Shown: in pieces, positions 1-6,589 of the stretch
How the letters are laid out: every line of letters starts with the position of its first letter
Position numbering within the stretch: the stretch's first letter is position 1
Source of the DNA: an uncultured Pseudodesulfovibrio sp.
GTDB lineage: Bacteria > Desulfobacterota > Desulfovibrionia > Desulfovibrionales > Desulfovibrionaceae
Length of the DNA: 6,745 nt
Direction of reading: 5' to 3'
Assembly: GCA_947259235.1 (NCBI GenBank)
Contig: CAMYLL010000150.1
Location: forward strand, 1 to 6,745
The notes under the pieces: generated by a model
Told to the model about the DNA's origin: nothing
Databases searched by the model: none
What the model saw: only the letters and a program-made list of their open reading frames with translations
Position numbers and translations under genes: made by a program

Positions 1-139
1 AGCTCTCAACCATGTCGAGAACCTGGGAAAAGCGCTTGAGCGCCTCGAAGTGATCATCCTTGGCGGCCAGGGTCGGTCCGGGGGCCACTGTAAGGGTGAA
101 AAGCAGAAGAAAGGTGACAATCCAAAGCGATATGCGCAT
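1..139 (-). CDS. S41-family C-terminal processing peptidase, N-terminal part (runs off the left edge)
   Basis: Only the first 46 codons lie in the window; the frame is open to base 1. The peptide begins MRISLWIVTFLLLFTL, a typical signal peptide or membrane anchor: one basic residue, a hydrophobic core to about residue 19, and a likely cleavage near PTLAA|KDD (residues 22-29). It continues FEALKRFSQVLDMVES (31-46), which matches the conserved start of CtpA/Prc-type proteases just before their PDZ domain, where the family usually reads 'F..VL..VE..YV'. The PDZ and Ser-Lys catalytic regions are outside the window. ATG at 139 is preceded by GGGAGG (150-145) with a 5-nt gap. The gene follows the EnvC-like gene after 48 nt with no terminator, so the two are probably co-transcribed. 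In this family such periplasmic proteases degrade or process envelope proteins, often murein hydrolases. The family call rests on a short N-terminus and on the neighbour. Confidence 0.72.
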   Translation of the reverse strand, partial: MRISLWIVTFLLLFTLTVAPGPTLAAKDDHFEALKRFSQVLDMVES

Positions 140-187
140 GCAAGCCTCCCGCCAGACGGCGTCCGAAATCTATCCGTCAGGCATGAT

Positions 188-1291
188 TCAATTGTTCGAT
201 GTTAACCAAACTTTTGGGTTAATTGGTTTTTGATGAAAACGCAATTCAAAATACAGCCCCGGACCGTTTGCCTTCGGATAATAACCGACCACGCCGAGGG
301 GTTCGTCCTTTTCCACTTCCTGGCCGGTTCGCACATAGGTTTCGGACAAGAAGGCGTAAAGGCTGTAGTAATTATAGCCGTGATATAGAATTATGACATG
401 ACCGAATCCGCGCAGGGTATCGTTATGCACCACCTTTCCCCAAAAAATGGACTGGACCGTGGCGGTACCTGCGGTGCTGATGACAAGTCCACGCACAGGC
501 GGCTTGGCCTTCATGTTGAACCCGGAAACAAGTCTCCCCTGGACAGGCCAGGGAAGAACGCGCTTGTAGAGTGAAAACTGCTTCGTCTTCTGGGATTGCA
601 GCTGGTACTTGAGTTCTTCGATGGAGGCGAGGATGTCGCCCAGTTCGGTTTCAGCATCGTTGCGCTGTTTTCTGATGCTGCGCAGGTTTTTGCGCAGGGC
701 ATGCTTTTTGCCCAGCAGACGGTCCTTGTTCGAATTGACCCGCTCCAGTTGAGCCTCTGCCTCTTCCTCAAGGATGCGCTGCCGCTCAAGATTCCTGGCG
801 ATCTTTTCAGAGTTGATCCGAACTTCCTCGAACTTGGCCCGGGTGGCCCCGTAAATATCGGTCAGCCAGTTGAAGCGCCGGTCGTATGCGTCCCAACTGT
901 CCACTCCCTGGAAGCGGGAACGGGCGCCTTGCAGATGCACGGGCCACAGCGTGCGCATCAGGCCTGAAAGCTCCACCACGATACGCTGTTTTTCGTTCTC
1001 AAGAGCATAGTGATCCTGCCGGGCCTTGTGTTCCTTTTCTCTCATTTCGGCGAGGACGGCTTCCTGCGCCCTGACTTTGCTCTGCAGGCTTCCAATGTCG
1101 CTTTCAATGTCGGAAATACGGGTGGAGATTTGGCCCGCCTTTTCGGTCAGCTTTCTGACCTCCATCTCCCGCTGATCGGCGCGGCGATGCTCCTGTTGCA
1201 GGTTTTCCTGCAGGGATTCCCCGTCGGCCGCATGCCCCCATGCGGGAACAAGGCATAAGCACAGCATGAACATCAGGAAGCGCGTCTTCAT
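188..1291 (-). CDS. EnvC-like murein hydrolase activator (degenerate LytM/M23 domain)
   Basis: The 367-residue protein has a signal peptide (residues 1-21, likely cleavage WGHA|ADG), a long charged coiled-coil region (about 24-115 and 150-240) and a C-terminal LytM/M23 fold (about 245-363). In active M23 enzymes the zinc ligands lie in HxxxD and HxH motifs. Here the first reads VRGLV (266-270), the Y-x-H-L histidine is Phe (YAFL, 312-315) and the last reads GLYFE (345-349), so all ligands are gone. E. coli EnvC shows the same pattern, from memory, and activates the amidases AmiA and AmiB rather than cutting peptidoglycan. I therefore infer a non-catalytic periplasmic regulator of septal wall splitting. 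I chose ATG at 1291 because it gives a proper signal peptide; the open frame extends 22 codons further upstream. The start lies 2 nt after the stop of the preceding gene, with only a weak Shine-Dalgarno site, which suggests translational coupling. Confidence 0.85.
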   Translation of the reverse strand: MKTRFLMFMLCLCLVPAWGHAADGESLQENLQQEHRRADQREMEVRKLTEKAGQISTRISDIESDIGSLQSKVRAQEAVLAEMREKEHKARQDHYALENEKQRIVVELSGLMRTLWPVHLQGARSRFQGVDSWDAYDRRFNWLTDIYGATRAKFEEVRINSEKIARNLERQRILEEEAEAQLERVNSNKDRLLGKKHALRKNLRSIRKQRNDAETELGDILASIEELKYQLQSQKTKQFSLYKRVLPWPVQGRLVSGFNMKAKPPVRGLVISTAGTATVQSIFWGKVVHNDTLRGFGHVIILYHGYNYYSLYAFLSETYVRTGQEVEKDEPLGVVGYYPKANGPGLYFELRFHQKPINPKVWLTSNN

Positions 1292-1293
1292 TA

Positions 1294-1947
1294 CTACCCA
1301 TCGAGAAACGGTTGGAGCGGGCACGTCTCGCACAGGCCCGCCTTTTTCCGACACCAATCCTTGCCCACGCGAACAATGAGCGCATGAAATTCGTTGTAGA
1401 GTGCCACATCCTCCGGCAGGGAATCCATGAAAAGGGCGCGCAGCTCGTGATAATCCACGTCCTCGTCCACCAGACCGTGCCGGACCATCATCCTGTGGGT
1501 ATAGGCGTCCACCACAAAGGTCGGCATTTCAAGGGCATAGAGCAGGATGGAATCAGCCGTTTCAGGCCCTATCCCCTTGACCGAAAGCACCTTCTCACGA
1601 ACCTCATGCAACCCTTGAACTTTCAGGGAGTCCATGTCGAACTCCGCCTCATTCTTGAAAAATTCAAGAAAATTGCGCAACCTGACCGCCTTGATGTTGT
1701 AATACCCGGCTGGTCTGATCAGTTCGGCAAGCTCTCCCTGAGACAGGGCGTACATTTTCTCGGCGGAGAGCAGATGGCGCTCTTTGAGATTGGCTATGGC
1801 CTTTTCGACATTTTTCCAGTTGGTGTTCTGGGTCAAAATGGCCCCAACGGCGACCTCGAAAGGCGTTTCGCCGGGCCACCAGCGGCTCGGCCCCAGGGCG
1901 GAGTGCATGGCGTCATACATGGCCGTTATGGTCGAGGCGCGGCTCAT
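1294..1947 (-). CDS. Endonuclease III-family DNA glycosylase (HhH-GPD), probably base excision repair
   Basis: The 217-residue protein has the HhH-GPD fold. AILTQNTNW (36-44) matches the family's N-terminal helix motif. The helix-hairpin-helix is VKGIGPETADS (123-133), and the catalytic aspartate is D147 in VVDAYTHR. At the position of the Schiff-base lysine of E. coli Nth (GVGRKTA) there is Glu129. MagIII-type 3-methyladenine glycosylases also lack that lysine and act as monofunctional glycosylases, so removal of damaged bases without lyase cutting is likely. The C-terminal iron-sulphur loop has C199, C206 and C209 with the Nth spacing (x6, x2), but the expected fourth cysteine is Leu215 and the protein ends at 217. 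The ATG overlaps the prmA stop by one base (TGATG). A GGAGG lies 12 nt upstream inside prmA. An in-frame start 15 codons earlier is less likely because it would lie inside prmA. Confidence 0.85.
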   Translation of the reverse strand: MSRASTITAMYDAMHSALGPSRWWPGETPFEVAVGAILTQNTNWKNVEKAIANLKERHLLSAEKMYALSQGELAELIRPAGYYNIKAVRLRNFLEFFKNEAEFDMDSLKVQGLHEVREKVLSVKGIGPETADSILLYALEMPTFVVDAYTHRMMVRHGLVDEDVDYHELRALFMDSLPEDVALYNEFHALIVRVGKDWCRKKAGLCETCPLQPFLDG

Positions 1948-2819
1948 CAGGCGTCGTCGCCTCCGACCTTTCTCCAGACAAGGCACACCCATTCGCCATC
2001 AATCAGGCGCTCCGGCGAACCGATACCGAGGCGTTCATAGGCTCCGGCAACGGCGTCGGCCTGCTTGTCCGCAAGGATACCGGACAAAATCAGGCTCCCC
2101 CCGGGGCGGACGTGGGCCAGGATATCACGAGCCATCTCGATGAGCGGGCCGGACAGGATGTTTGCAACCACCAGATCGAAGGCCTGGCCGGATTCAAGAC
2201 AATCGATACCGCCCACGGCCGTTTTCATGGAGCCGCTCACGCCGTTGGCTTCAACGTTTTCCACGGCACAGACGATGGCCTGGGGATCGATGTCCAGGCC
2301 GATGCCGGTAAGACCAAGCTTGCCCAGACCGATGCCGAGAATGCCCGAGCCGGTGCCGAGATCGAGGAAGGATTGGCCCGCTTCGATAACGCCTTCCTTG
2401 GCCAGGGTCCCGATGGTGGCCAGGCAGAGCGAGGTGGTGGGATGATGCCCTGTGCCAAAGGCCATCTTGGGCTCGATGATGATATGACAGGTTCCGTTCT
2501 CCTCGTCGTCCTCAAGCCAGGGCGGGAGAATCTTGAATGTTTCTCCGCAGTTGACCGGGCAAAAGAAATCCTTCCAGGCCATGGCCCAGTTCTCTGACTC
2601 GCGCTCGGACCAGGTGACCTCTGCGTCGGGAAAATGCGCCTCGAAGGCACGCACCATCTCCATGCCCAGCGGGTGATCCTCAAGATAGAGGGTGAACTTG
2701 CGGGTCTGGTCGCCCGGGGTTTCCTCCCATCCGTGGGGAACCTTGGAGGCGATGAAGACTCCAGCCTCGTCGGCCTTGTCTTCCGGTATGACGAATTCGA
2801 TCTTGAGAAGGGTGGACAT
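1947..2819 (-). CDS. prmA: Ribosomal protein L11 methyltransferase
   Basis: The product (290 residues, about the usual PrmA length) transfers methyl groups from S-adenosylmethionine to ribosomal protein L11 in the cytoplasm. Residues 1-70 form the L11-recognition domain. NWAMAWKDFF (77-86) matches the family's NWxxxWK signature, and MAFGTGHHPTT (119-129) is the very characteristic PrmA motif ahead of the methyltransferase fold. SAM motif I is DLGTGSGILG (153-162), the acidic end of strand 2 is DID (176-178), and motif IV is VVANIL (217-222). ATG at 2819 has a clear GGAGG (2832-2828) with an 8-nt gap. The gene begins 31 nt after a GC-rich hairpin and overlaps the next gene by one base. Loss of prmA is tolerated in E. 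coli, so a translational fine-tuning role is all that can be inferred. Confidence 0.93.
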   Translation of the reverse strand: MSTLLKIEFVIPEDKADEAGVFIASKVPHGWEETPGDQTRKFTLYLEDHPLGMEMVRAFEAHFPDAEVTWSERESENWAMAWKDFFCPVNCGETFKILPPWLEDDEENGTCHIIIEPKMAFGTGHHPTTSLCLATIGTLAKEGVIEAGQSFLDLGTGSGILGIGLGKLGLTGIGLDIDPQAIVCAVENVEANGVSGSMKTAVGGIDCLESGQAFDLVVANILSGPLIEMARDILAHVRPGGSLILSGILADKQADAVAGAYERLGIGSPERLIDGEWVCLVWRKVGGDDA

Positions 2820-2827
2820 GGGGTGCG

Positions 2828-2832
2828 CCTCC
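2828..2832 (-). promoter_or_regulatory. Ribosome binding site of prmA
   Basis: GGAGG on the minus strand, 8 nt before the ATG at 2819. It fixes the prmA start and lies downstream of the hairpin at 2851-2874, so the hairpin does not itself cover it. Confidence 0.75.
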
Positions 2833-2850
2833 GGCGTGTGAATATGACAA

Positions 2851-2874
2851 GGCCGGGAACGCGGGTTCCCGGCC
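2851..2874 (-). terminator. Hairpin between the 75-residue ORF and prmA; possible intrinsic terminator or attenuator
   Basis: A perfect 10-bp stem, GGCCGGGAAC (2851-2860) with GTTCCCGGCC (2865-2874), encloses a 4-nt loop. On the minus strand it starts 27 nt after the stop of the 75-residue ORF. It is followed by TTGTCATATT, which is U-rich but interrupted, so termination may be partial. The prmA start codon is 31 nt further on and I see no convincing promoter in between, so prmA could depend on read-through. Confidence 0.55.
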
Positions 2875-2901
2875 GAGTGGTCAATGCTTTATGACGTTCA
2901 T

Positions 2902-3129
2902 CTAAAATACCGTGTCGATGAACGAGCCTTTTCCGGTGTACTGAAAGCCCTGCACGGTGGTCTTCTGGTCCTGATTGTCCGCAGCCGCCTGTATGGAAGG
3001 GGCGAGCACCTGCTCGTCTGGCAGGGTGCTGGCAGGTTCGCTCTTGGCGATCTCTGCCGGTTCACGCCTGTCGTCATACCTGTTTGGCGCGTATTCGCTC
3101 ATGGAGTCCAGGGGACCGATGCCGCTCAT
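2902..3129 (-). CDS. Small acidic protein of unknown function (75 residues)
   Basis: I do not recognise a named family. The protein begins MSGIGPLDSMSEYAP and has no signal peptide, membrane segment or cysteine. It has 12 acidic and 6 basic residues and is rich in Pro, Ala, Gln and Ser through residues 20-60, so the middle is probably disordered. The end is different: GFQYTGKGSFIDTVF (61-75) carries most of the aromatic residues and ends in Phe, which looks like a short conserved or partner-binding tail. ATG at 3129 has AGAGG (3142-3138) 8 nt upstream, a good reason to believe it is translated; an in-frame start 10 codons earlier has less support. It follows the aminotransferase gene by 54 nt with no terminator between and is followed by a hairpin, so it is probably the last gene of the dut unit. 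The ribosome binding site and the position make it likely to be real. Confidence 0.65.
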   Translation of the reverse strand: MSGIGPLDSMSEYAPNRYDDRREPAEIAKSEPASTLPDEQVLAPSIQAAADNQDQKTTVQGFQYTGKGSFIDTVF

Positions 3130-3183
3130 GGCTGTTACCTCTATATGATCACTACGCACTCATCCCGGCAGGGTCAAGGCGGG

Positions 3184-4392
3184 CTAGGCCGGAAGCGTAT
3201 CGAGCACCTCGCCGAGAACGTTCATGAAGGCCTCGATGTCCGCCTTTTCGACGACCAGAGGCGGCACAAGACGCAGGATGGTCCCCTGGGTCAGGTTGCA
3301 GACCACCTTCTTTTCGAGCAGCCCACGCCAGACGGCGGGGCCGTCGCAGGCCAGCTCGATGCCGAAGAGCAGGCCAAGGCCCCGCGTTCCGACAATCTTT
3401 CCGGGATGCTTCGCCATGAGCCGCTCGGCCTCGCCGCGGGCGAAGTCGCCCATGGCCAATGCGCGTTCGGCCAGCTTTTCCTCCAGCATGATATCCACGA
3501 CCTTTGCGGCAACAGCGGAGACAACTCCGCCGCCGCCAAAGGTGGTTGCATGGGAGCCGGGCTCGAACCCGCGAGCCAGCTCGTCCGTGCACAGGACAGC
3601 GCCCATGGGCAGCCCGTTGGCCAGCGCCTTGGCCGAGGTAAAGATGTCGGGCACGATGCCGTAATGCTGGTGGGCCCAGAACCTGCCGGTGCGGCACAGG
3701 CCGGTCTGCACCTCGTCGACGATGAGCAGGATACCGTTCTCCTTGCACAGGGCCACGATGTCGGCCACGTAGTCCGAGGGCAGGGGGCGCACGCCGCCTT
3801 CGCCCTGGACCATTTCAATCATTATGGCCGCCGTATGGGCGTTGATGGCTCCGCGCAGGGCGTTGACGTTGCCGAAGGGCACAGTGACAAACCCCTCGGG
3901 CAGCGGGTTGAACCCGTCCTTGATGGGACCGGACTGCCCAGTGGCGGTCAAGGTCGACAGGGTTCTGCCGTGAAAGGATTTTTCGAGGGTGATGATCTCG
4001 TGCCGGTCCTCGTTCCTGACCTTGTGCATATACCTGCGGGCGAGCTTGATGGCTCCCTCGTTGGCCTCGGCCCCGGAGTTGCAAAAGAAGACCTTGCCCG
4101 CGGCACAGGTTCCAAGCAGCTTCTCGGCCAGATCCAGCTGCGGCTCCTGATAAAACAGGTTGCTGACGTGGACCAGTTTCGTGGCCTGCTCGGCCATGAC
4201 CTGGGCCAGATCCGCACGGCTGTGGCCCAGACTGCACACGGCGATGCCGGAAAGAAAGTCGAGGTATTCCTCGCCGTCGAGGTCGTAAAGCCTGCATCCG
4301 CTGGCCCTGGAAACAGCCAGGGGATACCGGCCGTAGGTGTTGCACAGAAGCGATTTCTCTCTCTTGACTATGGCGTCGAATTTCTTGCTCAT
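3184..4392 (-). CDS. argD: Class III PLP aminotransferase, acetylornithine aminotransferase type
   Basis: The 402-residue enzyme is the usual ArgD length. ArgD converts N-acetylglutamate semialdehyde and glutamate to N-acetylornithine and 2-oxoglutarate in arginine synthesis, and often also does the matching step in lysine synthesis. The PLP-binding features are all visible: SGAEANE (106-112), SFHGRT (139-144), the IVDEVQTG strand with Asp226, and the Schiff-base lysine K255 in TSAKALANG. THE FGGG loop (TTFGGGG, 283-289) and the ILRLVPPL segment with R374 (372-379), which holds the substrate carboxylate, also fit. ATG at 4392 lies 17 nt after the dut stop; the Shine-Dalgarno region is only GAGAGAG-like. 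No other arginine gene is nearby, so the exact substrate (acetylornithine, succinyldiaminopimelate, 4-aminobutyrate or another omega-amino acid) is inferred from family resemblance. ArgD is the best fit. Confidence 0.85.
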   Translation of the reverse strand: MSKKFDAIVKREKSLLCNTYGRYPLAVSRASGCRLYDLDGEEYLDFLSGIAVCSLGHSRADLAQVMAEQATKLVHVSNLFYQEPQLDLAEKLLGTCAAGKVFFCNSGAEANEGAIKLARRYMHKVRNEDRHEIITLEKSFHGRTLSTLTATGQSGPIKDGFNPLPEGFVTVPFGNVNALRGAINAHTAAIMIEMVQGEGGVRPLPSDYVADIVALCKENGILLIVDEVQTGLCRTGRFWAHQHYGIVPDIFTSAKALANGLPMGAVLCTDELARGFEPGSHATTFGGGGVVSAVAAKVVDIMLEEKLAERALAMGDFARGEAERLMAKHPGKIVGTRGLGLLFGIELACDGPAVWRGLLEKKVVCNLTQGTILRLVPPLVVEKADIEAFMNVLGEVLDTLPA

Positions 4393-4409
4393 CGTATGTC
4401 TCTCTCTAA

Positions 4410-4868
4410 TTAATGTTTCCCTGTGGACCCGAAACCGCCAGCCCCGCGATCCGTTGTGCCGAGTTCTTCGACCGGATGGATGGCCGCCTGGAAGACGGGC
4501 ATGAACACCAGCTGTGCAATGCGCTGTCCGCGCCTGATTCGTCGCACTTCCTGGGAAGTGTTCAAGAGAGACACCGTGATCTCGCCGCGATAGTCCGGGT
4601 CGATGACGCCCACGCCCTGGCTGACGGTCAGCCCCTCACGAGTGCCCAGACCGCTGCGGGAAAAGACATATCCGGCCACGCTGGGTTCGCGTATCTCGAT
4701 GGCCAGTCCGGCAGCGATGGCTTTTTTCTCGCCGGGACCAATCTCGATTTCCTCATCATCGATACAGGCCCGAAGGTCCAACCCTGCGGAAAATTCGGTG
4801 GCATAGGCGAGGGGATTTTCATCCCAGACAGGATGCATGAATTTGACGTTCACATCGATTTTCTTCAT
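4410..4868 (-). CDS. dut: Deoxyuridine 5'-triphosphate nucleotidohydrolase (dUTPase)
   Basis: The enzyme hydrolyses dUTP to dUMP and pyrophosphate, keeping uracil out of DNA and supplying dUMP for thymidylate synthesis. At 152 residues it has the length of bacterial trimeric dUTPases. All five motifs are present in order: AGLDLRA (28-34), RSGLG (71-75), GVIDPDYRGEI (87-97) with catalytic Asp90, RGQRIAQLVF (113-122) and the glycine-rich phosphate lid TDRGAGGFGSTG (139-150). I chose ATG at 4868 (MKKIDVN). The frame extends to a TTG at 4916, but that region holds the predicted -10 element. An AAGGA lies 14 nt upstream of the ATG, farther than usual, so initiation may be modest. The gene heads the dut-argD-ORF unit, 17 nt ahead of argD. 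Nothing in it suggests a phage origin. Confidence 0.93.
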   Translation of the reverse strand: MKKIDVNVKFMHPVWDENPLAYATEFSAGLDLRACIDDEEIEIGPGEKKAIAAGLAIEIREPSVAGYVFSRSGLGTREGLTVSQGVGVIDPDYRGEITVSLLNTSQEVRRIRRGQRIAQLVFMPVFQAAIHPVEELGTTDRGAGGFGSTGKH

Positions 4869-4902
4869 TTCGTAAAGCCCGGTCCTTGCGTTTTGATGGA
4901 TG

Positions 4903-4932
4903 TTTATTGGCCCCAAACGGTTCGGCTGTCAA
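4903..4932 (-). promoter_or_regulatory. Predicted sigma-70 promoter for dut-argD
   Basis: On the minus strand a perfect -35 box TTGACA (4932-4927) is followed, after 18 nt, by AATAAA (4908-4903), a 4-of-6 match to the -10 consensus. Transcription would start near 4896, upstream of the dut ATG at 4868. The box lies only 11 nt beyond the end of the symporter terminator, where a new promoter would be expected. The -10 match is imperfect. Confidence 0.45.
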
Positions 4933-4943
4933 TTGCCGCACGC

Positions 4944-4979
4944 AAAAGAGCGCCGGGGCTGGGATGCTCCGGCGCTCTT
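4944..4979 (-). terminator. Intrinsic terminator of the symporter unit
   Basis: The stem pairs AAGAGCGCCGGGGC (4946-4959) with GCTCCGGCGCTCTT (4966-4979): 14 bp with a single G-T pair and a 6-nt loop. On the minus strand the hairpin runs into TTTTGCG (TTTT at 4947-4944). It begins 23 nt after the symporter stop codon. A strong GC-rich stem plus a T run is the standard rho-independent form, though the T run is short. Confidence 0.85.
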
Positions 4980-5002
4980 GTATTCCAAGCTGTTTCAGCC
5001 TG

Positions 5003-6589
5003 TTAACAGAGTCCGTCCCTCTCCATGCGTCGGGAGGCCAGGCTGACGACGACGGCCAGGATCAGGGATACGGGCAGGGCGACCACGTTGGGGTCGACAT
5101 ACTGCATCATCCACAGCCAGGAGCCCTTGGCCGCGCCCGCCGCAAGAGAGGGCTGGCCGGTCAGGGCCTCGCACAGGCCGATGGCGGCCGATTCCTTGAC
5201 GTGAACGAACAGCAGCCAGAACATGGACACGGCGAACCCGCCGACCATGGACACCTTGGCCCCAAGCTTGGTCATGCCCTTCCAATACAGGCCGAGCAGA
5301 TAGATGGACAGGAAGGAGGCCGCACACAGGCCGAAGAAGAAGGCCGTGGCCCGGGCAATGATGTTGCCGGGAAGCACCCAGGCCCAGATCAGCGTGGCGA
5401 ACACGGCAATGGACACGCCCAGGCGATTGAGCTTCATGGATGACCCGTTGTTGCCAATGGTCACATGCTGCTCCAGGAAGTCGCGGGCCAGGGACGTGCC
5501 GCCCACATGGTACTGGGAACTCATTGTGGACATGGCGGCGGCGAACATGGCCACCAGGAACAGGCCGGAGAACCAGCCGGGCATGATCTTGTCGATGTAT
5601 ATAGGTATGATCCTGTCGAAGTTGCCGTCGGCCATGGCGATGGATATCTTACCGAACTCGTTATGGAAAACGACGTTGGAGAGCGCTCCGACGACAAACG
5701 CCACGCCGGTGAGCAAAAGGATGAAAATGCCGCCGATAGCCACAGCCCTGTTGAGCTCGCGGTCGGACGGCACGGTCATGTAGCGCACGGCCAACTGCGG
5801 CTGGGCCAGCACGCCGAAACCGACGCCGTAGACCAGGGGGGTATAGATGGTCAGGCCGATGGGCGACTTGACCAGCGGTCCCTGCGTCCAGCCCACCATG
5901 CCCCCGGCCCGCAGCTTGTCCGGCACAAGGGCGGCCATGTCTGTCAGGGCCTGGTGCGCGTCGGTCACGCCGCCGAGCAGGGCATAGGTGGTGATCATAA
6001 GGATAAGCATCATGATGGCCATGATGCTGCCCTGGAAGGCGTCGGTATACATGACGGCGCGCAGACCGCCGGTGACCACGTACATGGCCACCAGCGCCGT
6101 GACGATGATCAGCCATGCGCCGTAGCTGACCATGGGAAAGGCCACCTCAAGCATCCTGCAGATGCCGATAAGCACTGCGGCCGCATAGATAGGCATGAAA
6201 AGGAAGATGAGCACGCCGGAGAACTGCTGAATGAACTTGGAATGATAGCGCCTGCCCAGAAGCTCGGGAAAGGTCTGTGCATTGAGGGCATACCCCATGC
6301 GCCTTGTGCGCTTGCCGAAGAAGACCATGGCGACGAATATGCCGACGAATATCGTCAAAAACGTCAACCAGAGCATGGTCATGCCAAACATGCCCGACAC
6401 GCCGCCAAACCCGATGATGGCCGACGTGGAGACAAAGGTTGCTCCGTAGGACATGGCCAGGACAAACGGGTTCATCTGCCGTCCAGCGAGCATGTAATCA
6501 GTTGATTTTCTTGTTTTCTTCCACGCCTGATAGCCAAGATAGAAGACGATGCCAAGATAGAGAAGCACGCCGAGGATTTTGCCTTCCAC
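5003..6589 (-). CDS. Sodium:solute symporter, SSS family
   Basis: This is a 528-residue inner-membrane protein with about 13 hydrophobic spans, the usual size for the SSS family, which couples sodium entry to uptake of a solute. Family signatures are clear: DYMLAGRQMN (31-40) after span 1, GGLRAVMYTDAFQG (174-187), and AAAMSTMSSQ (350-359), whose S354 and T355 sit where PutP and vSGLT bind sodium. The start is GTG at 6589, directly after the stop of the small gene upstream. AGGAGG (6603-6598), 8 nt before it, supports this choice, and the next in-frame ATG (codon 33) would cut off span 1. An intrinsic terminator follows the gene. It resembles the PutP/ActP/monocarboxylate branch, but no catabolic gene is nearby. 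The substrate is unknown; acetate, another monocarboxylate or an amino acid are possible. Confidence 0.9.
   Translation of the reverse strand: MEGKILGVLLYLGIVFYLGYQAWKKTRKSTDYMLAGRQMNPFVLAMSYGATFVSTSAIIGFGGVSGMFGMTMLWLTFLTIFVGIFVAMVFFGKRTRRMGYALNAQTFPELLGRRYHSKFIQQFSGVLIFLFMPIYAAAVLIGICRMLEVAFPMVSYGAWLIIVTALVAMYVVTGGLRAVMYTDAFQGSIMAIMMLILMITTYALLGGVTDAHQALTDMAALVPDKLRAGGMVGWTQGPLVKSPIGLTIYTPLVYGVGFGVLAQPQLAVRYMTVPSDRELNRAVAIGGIFILLLTGVAFVVGALSNVVFHNEFGKISIAMADGNFDRIIPIYIDKIMPGWFSGLFLVAMFAAAMSTMSSQYHVGGTSLARDFLEQHVTIGNNGSSMKLNRLGVSIAVFATLIWAWVLPGNIIARATAFFFGLCAASFLSIYLLGLYWKGMTKLGAKVSMVGGFAVSMFWLLFVHVKESAAIGLCEALTGQPSLAAGAAKGSWLWMMQYVDPNVVALPVSLILAVVVSLASRRMERDGLC

Noticed and set aside
200..222. 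An inverted repeat TTAACC...GGTTAA near the end of the EnvC-like gene.
   Set aside because: It is short, AT-rich, carries a bulge and lies inside the coding sequence ahead of a co-oriented gene 48 nt away; there is no reason to call it a terminator.
1312..2597. Several plus-strand frames of 119 to 242 codons opposite the glycosylase and prmA.
   Set aside because: They are shadows of two genes with clear family motifs on the minus strand, and their translations show no domain.
3138..3177. A possible promoter for the 75-residue ORF: TTGACC at 3177-3172 on the minus strand.
   Set aside because: With a 17 to 18 nt gap the -10 position reads TAGTGA or AGTGAT, a poor match; the better TATAGA is 26 nt away, too far.
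2884..4413. A 509-codon open frame on the plus strand, opposite the 75-residue ORF and argD.
   Set aside because: Its translation has no recognisable domain. It is antisense to argD, which has complete PLP-enzyme motifs. GC-biased codon use on the minus strand leaves few stops on the other.
4869..4916. A 16-codon N-terminal extension of dUTPase from a TTG codon.
   Set aside because: It would place the start codon upstream of the predicted -10 box, and dUTPases normally begin near MKKIDV.
5465..6505. A 346-codon plus-strand frame rich in His, Asp and Gly.
   Set aside because: It lies opposite the symporter, and the composition is what the complement of hydrophobic membrane codons gives. It has no domain.
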